Assembly: GCF_006152145.1 (NCBI RefSeq)
Contig: NZ_VDFV01000014.1
Span: 1-64,000, forward strand
Direction of reading: 5' to 3'
Source of the DNA: Rubellimicrobium roseum
GTDB lineage: Bacteria; Pseudomonadota; Alphaproteobacteria; Rhodobacterales; Rhodobacteraceae
Length of the DNA: 64,000 nucleotides
Of this stretch, positions 60,657-64,000 are shown piece after piece. The notes beneath the pieces were generated by a model. That model made no database searches. It had not been told where the DNA came from and saw only the letters and a program-made list of their open reading frames with translations. A program made the position numbers and the translations under genes. Numbering within the stretch: the stretch's first letter is position 1; every line of letters begins with the position of its first letter.

Positions 60657-61358
60657 TTATCCCGCTTGACCCGACGACGCCTCGCGCAGGGCCACCAGGC
60701 GAGCCACCAGCGGCGCCAGACGGGGTGCGCGCTCGCGCAGGCGTTGGGGATCGGCGCGCGAAAGCGCGTCGCGCAGGCGGGAGACCTGGCTCTCGGAGTC
60801 CTTGGTAGCTGGCGGGGCGGGCTCGTCCGCCTCCTTCTCCGGTTCGGCCTCCGAGGCCGCGAGCCGCGACAGCGTGCCCAGGACGAACTCGGCCATGACG
60901 CCGAGTTGTGGCGCCTCGTCCGCCTCGGGGCTACGCTCGTCGAGCGTCTCCTCGGGCGCAGCGCCAAGCCAGGGGCCAACGATCACCGGATCAGACTGGG
61001 GCTCATCGACCTCGCAGTCCGGAGGGGGCGCCTCGTCCGTGCCGTCCGTGCCGTCGGGGGTCCAAGGCAGCGCCGACAGGCCCGCGACGTAGCGGGGGCC
61101 CCGCTCCCGCAGGAGCTTCTGGACGCCGCTGATCCGCATGTCCTGCTCGTAAAGCAGAACCTTGATGCCCCCCAAGAGGGCGATGTCGTCGGGACGGAAG
61201 TAGCGCCGCCCGCCCGCGCCCTTGACCGGCTTGATCTGGGTGAACTTCGATTCCCAGAAGCGCAGCACATGGGCCGGGGTTTCGAGAAGTGCCGCGACCT
61301 CGCTGATCGTGCGAAAGGCGTCCGGGGACTTCGCCACCGGCCTAGCTCCGGTTGCCAT
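60657..61358 (-). CDS. MerR family transcriptional regulator
   Basis: A 233-residue protein. The N-terminal MerR winged helix-turn-helix (about 14-85) shows [20 protein letters not shown] and [16 protein letters not shown]. There is no C-terminal metal-binding cysteine cluster; the rest is acidic, likely disordered, and ends in a helical segment. It overlaps ihfA by 17 bases, and this merR-after-ihfA order is conserved in Rhodobacterales. Its regulon is unknown. Confidence 0.9.
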   Translation of the reverse strand: MATGARPVAKSPDAFRTISEVAALLETPAHVLRFWESKFTQIKPVKGAGGRRYFRPDDIALLGGIKVLLYEQDMRISGVQKLLRERGPRYVAGLSALPWTPDGTDGTDEAPPPDCEVDEPQSDPVIVGPWLGAAPEETLDERSPEADEAPQLGVMAEFVLGTLSRLAASEAEPEKEADEPAPPATKDSESQVSRLRDALSRADPQRLRERAPRLAPLVARLVALREASSGQAG

Positions 61359-61644
61359 GGGCGATACGGTCCTTCATCAGGTGGGAGGAACGGAAGCTCA
61401 GGACGCGACGGGGGTGGATGGGCACCTCCTCGCCGGTCTTGGGGTTGCGGCCGACTCGCGCCGCCTTCTCGCGGACGGAGAACGTCCCGAAGGACGAGAT
61501 CTTGACCGTCTCGCCCCGCACGAGGGCATCGGAGATGTGGGTCAGCACCGCCTCGACCAGGGCGGCGCTGTCATTGCGCGACAGCCCCACCTCATGATGG
61601 ACGGCGTCGGCCAAGTCCATGCGCGTCAAGGTCTTTTCCGACAT
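61342..61644 (-). CDS. ihfA: Integration host factor subunit alpha
   Basis: A 100-residue DNA-bending protein of the HU/IHF family. It shows [20 protein letters not shown], the core [28 protein letters not shown], and the DNA arm with the intercalating proline in the RNPKTGE loop. It pairs with IHF beta, encoded elsewhere. It lies 79 bases after fabH and overlaps the merR gene. Confidence 0.96.
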   Translation of the reverse strand: MSEKTLTRMDLADAVHHEVGLSRNDSAALVEAVLTHISDALVRGETVKISSFGTFSVREKAARVGRNPKTGEEVPIHPRRVLSFRSSHLMKDRIAHGNRS

Positions 61645-61723
61645 GCCCGTTGCCCCCCGGTTGTGGGGACCAGATTAGGGCAGGGGAATCACGGGGTCAA
61701 TCGCGGGCCTGTGATCCCCGGCG

Positions 61724-62695
61724 TCACCAGCGCAGGACGACCGAGCCCCAGGCCAGGCCGCCGCCGATGGCCTCCATCACGACGAGGTCGCCGCTCTTGA
61801 TCTGCCCGCGTTCCACGCCCACCGACAGGGCCAGCGGAATCGAGGCGGCCGAGGTGTTGCCGTGATCCTGCACGGTGACGACGACGCGATCCATCGGGAC
61901 GCCCATTTTCTGGGCGGTCGCCTTGATGATGCGCAGGTTGGCCTGATGCGGCACGATCCAGTCCACGTCCGCGCCGGAAAGCCCCGCCCGCTCCAGCGCC
62001 GCCTCGGCGGTCTGGGCGAGCTTGGAGACGGCATGGCGGAATACCTCCTTGCCCTCCATCTTCAGCACGCCCGCCGTTCCGGTCGAGATGCCGCCATTGA
62101 CGTAGAGGAGGTCCTTGAAGGTGCCGTCCGAATGGAGGTCGGTCGCCAGCACGCCGCGATCGGCGGGCGCCCCGTCCGTCTCGACGGCTTCCAGCAGCAC
62201 CGCCCCTGCGCCGTCGCCGAACAGCACGCAGGTCGTCCGGTCCGTCCAGTCGAGGATCTTGGAGAAGGTCTCGGCCCCGATGACCAGCACGCGCTTTGCC
62301 GTGCCCGCCCGCATCAGTGCGTCGGCGGTGGTGAGCGCATAGACGAAGCCCGCGCAGACGGCCTGCACGTCGAAGGCGAAGCCCCCGCTCATGCCGAGGG
62401 CCTTCTGCACCATGGTCGCGGCCGAAGGGAAGGTGAGGTCCGGCGTCGAGGTGGCGACGATGATGGCGTCGATCTCCGACGGCTCGCGCCCCGCCATGGC
62501 CAATGCCGCCCGCGCGGCGCGCGCGCCCATGTCCGAAGTCGTCTCGCCGGGGGCCGCGAAATGCCGCCGCTCGATGCCCGTCCGCTCGCGGATCCACTCG
62601 TCCGTGGTCTCCAGCGTTGCCTCGAACTCGGCGTTCGGCACCACCCGCTCGGGCAGGTAATGCCCCACCCCGGTCACGGTCGCCCTGATCGTCAT
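61724..62695 (-). CDS. fabH: 3-oxoacyl-ACP synthase III
   Basis: A 323-residue condensing enzyme that starts fatty-acid synthesis from acetyl-CoA and malonyl-ACP. The catalytic triad is C114 (VQAVCAGF), H250 ([10 protein letters not shown]) and N280 ([11 protein letters not shown]). The length is normal. Its start codon directly follows the plsX stop codon, so the two are cotranscribed. Confidence 0.97.
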   Translation of the reverse strand: MTIRATVTGVGHYLPERVVPNAEFEATLETTDEWIRERTGIERRHFAAPGETTSDMGARAARAALAMAGREPSEIDAIIVATSTPDLTFPSAATMVQKALGMSGGFAFDVQAVCAGFVYALTTADALMRAGTAKRVLVIGAETFSKILDWTDRTTCVLFGDGAGAVLLEAVETDGAPADRGVLATDLHSDGTFKDLLYVNGGISTGTAGVLKMEGKEVFRHAVSKLAQTAEAALERAGLSGADVDWIVPHQANLRIIKATAQKMGVPMDRVVVTVQDHGNTSAASIPLALSVGVERGQIKSGDLVVMEAIGGGLAWGSVVLRW

Positions 62696-63826
62696 CTACC
62701 GCTCCTTCGGCGCTTCGGCGCCGTCGGCGGAGGTGGTCCCTCCGTCCGCAAGGACCTCATCCTGAGCCAGCGCGACCGCCGACGCAACCCGCGCCGCCAG
62801 CCGCCCCGCGAAGCCCGCCGTCCCGAGCTTGTGCGCGAGCCCCAGCGCCGCCGCGACGCCCGTGGCATCGGCCGAGCCATGGCTCTTGATGACGGTGCCG
62901 TTAAGCCCCAGGAACACGCCGCCGTTCACCCGCCGAGGGTCGACCCGCTTGCGGAACTGCTGGAGCGAGGGCAGGGCGAGAAGCCCCGCCATCCTGCTCA
63001 GGGGCCCGCGCGCGAAGGCCTCGCGCAGCAGCGTCGAGATCAGCGTCGCCGTTCCTTCGCCGGTCTTGAGCGCGACGTTCCCCGTGAAGCCGTCCGTCAC
63101 GATCACGTCCACGCGGTTCGAGGGGATGTCGCCGCCCTCGACGAAGCCCACGAACTCGAACTCGCCCTTGGGGGCGGCCTGCTCGATCAGCTCGTGCGCG
63201 TCCTTCAGTTCCTGCCGACCCTTGTGCTCCTCGGTGCCGACGTTGAGCAGCCCGACGCGCGGCCGCGTGACTCCCAAGCCCTGCCGCGCGTAGGTGGTGC
63301 CCATGAGAGCATAGAGCACAAGGTCCTCGGCATCCGCGCGGATGTCGGCGCCCACGTCCAGCATGACGTTGAAGTTCGTCGGGTTGAGCGAGGGCCAGAG
63401 ACAGGCGATGGCGGGGCGGTTGACGCCGGGGATCTTGCGAAGCCGCAGCATCGACAGCGCCATCAGCGCGCCGGTGTTGCCGCAGGACACGACCGCCTGC
63501 GCCTCGCCATCGCGCACGGCGTCGATGGCCGACCACATGGAGGTGTCCTTGCCGTTACGCATCACCTGCGACGGCTTGTCGGTCATCGCGACCGAGTCGG
63601 GCGCGTGGACCACGCGCACGCGCTCCCCGAACGGCGCGACCAGTGGCCGCAGCACCGCCTCGGGGCCGTGAAGGAGGACACGGGCGTCGGGCTGCTTGCC
63701 CAGGAACCGCCCGAGTCCCTCGACGACGACCTGTGGCCCCTTGTCGCCGCCCATCGCGTCCAGCGACAGGACCAGGCCGGCGGCGCGCGGCGGCTCGGTC
63801 CCGCTGGAGGATCGGGGGTCGGTCAT
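62696..63826 (-). CDS. plsX: Phosphate acyltransferase PlsX
   Basis: A 376-residue enzyme that converts acyl-ACP to acyl-phosphate for phospholipid synthesis. It shows LSLDAMGGDKGP at the N-terminus, SCGNTGALMALSM, and TDGFTGNVALKTGEGTA. The length is normal, with a short extra C-terminal tail. It sits 23 bases after rpmF and abuts fabH in the conserved lipid-synthesis operon. Confidence 0.96.
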   Translation of the reverse strand: MTDPRSSSGTEPPRAAGLVLSLDAMGGDKGPQVVVEGLGRFLGKQPDARVLLHGPEAVLRPLVAPFGERVRVVHAPDSVAMTDKPSQVMRNGKDTSMWSAIDAVRDGEAQAVVSCGNTGALMALSMLRLRKIPGVNRPAIACLWPSLNPTNFNVMLDVGADIRADAEDLVLYALMGTTYARQGLGVTRPRVGLLNVGTEEHKGRQELKDAHELIEQAAPKGEFEFVGFVEGGDIPSNRVDVIVTDGFTGNVALKTGEGTATLISTLLREAFARGPLSRMAGLLALPSLQQFRKRVDPRRVNGGVFLGLNGTVIKSHGSADATGVAAALGLAHKLGTAGFAGRLAARVASAVALAQDEVLADGGTTSADGAEAPKER

Positions 63827-63849
63827 CGCGGGGCCGTGATGTCAGCCGA

Positions 63850-64000
63850 TCAGGCCGCGTCCTCGTCGACGAGGGCGGCGTTCACCGCCACGACTTCCTT
63901 CGAGTCGTAGTGGCCGCAGGACGGGCAGACGTGGTGCGGGCGCTTCAGCTCGCCGCAGTTGCCGCATTCGTTGGGGTTCGCGGCGACGAGGAAGTCGTGC
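63850..64000 (-). CDS. rpmF: 50S ribosomal protein L32, C-terminal part (partial)
   Basis: The last 49 codons are in the window; the start lies beyond 64000. The frame has the zinc-finger pairs [18 protein letters not shown] and ends VDEDAA. The sequence matches bacterial L32, whose gene precedes plsX in most alphaproteobacteria. Confidence 0.93.
   Translation of the reverse strand, partial: HDFLVAANPNECGNCGELKRPHHVCPSCGHYDSKEVVAVNAALVDEDAA

Overview
The window is GC-rich, densely coding DNA from an alphaproteobacterium of the Rhodobacterales (Paracoccus/Roseobacter type). The evidence is C4-pathway hemA, the rpmF-plsX-fabH-ihfA-merR order, the long alphaproteobacterial dCTP deaminase, an alphaproteobacterial LexA box (GTTC-N7-GTTC) ahead of uvrA, VPLPA-CTERM sorting tails and a DUF1127 protein. 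It reads as stable chromosome: I see no insertion sequence, prophage, integrase or CRISPR array. I call 64 protein genes (two cut by the window edges) and one tRNA.

Region 1 (1-23.7 kb) is mostly housekeeping and envelope genes: hemA end, a RodZ-like protein, ispG, a rhodanese, an MFS exporter, a periplasmic DsbA-family protein, an amidase, a methyltransferase, PBP1A, prfB, two small lipoproteins, a DUF2189 membrane protein, bactofilin overlapping an M23 peptidase, a Bcp peroxiredoxin, a giant AsmA/DUF3971 protein, queA, an MFS-DUF924 pair, lpd and a small coiled-coil membrane protein.

Region 2 (23.8-40.9 kb) is a cell-surface polysaccharide locus in several opposed transcription units: a sugar epimerase, a GT-C-like membrane protein, five family-2 glycosyltransferases, a Wzm/Wzt ABC exporter whose ATPase carries a C-terminal glycan-recognition domain, a TPR protein, a secreted glycoside hydrolase (GH128-like) fused to RTX repeats, and an FAD oxidoreductase / UDP-xylose synthase / glycosyltransferase triad. 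Together they suggest an ABC-exported, xylose-containing glycan plus an enzyme that may trim or remodel it. No chain-initiating transferase, outer-membrane channel or exosortase is present here.

Region 3 (41.3-47.8 kb) holds three separate secreted proteins with VPLPA-type C-terminal sorting tails, interleaved with SOS-regulated uvrA and a Crp/Fnr regulator next to a YgaP-type membrane protein.

Region 4 (47.8-64 kb) returns to core functions: mmsA with a divergent LysR regulator, a CBS protein coupled to coaD, a DUF1127 protein, an L,D-transpeptidase, gap, DoxX, tkt, a coiled-coil gene overlapping zapA (resembling the Caulobacter ZauP-ZapA pair), grxD-bolA, dcd, a VOC protein, tRNA-Pro(GGG), and the merR-ihfA-fabH-plsX-rpmF operon read leftwards.

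Start codons were chosen from Shine-Dalgarno position, overlap with neighbours and recollection of family N-termini. No database search was run, so all family names rest on motif and sequence recognition.
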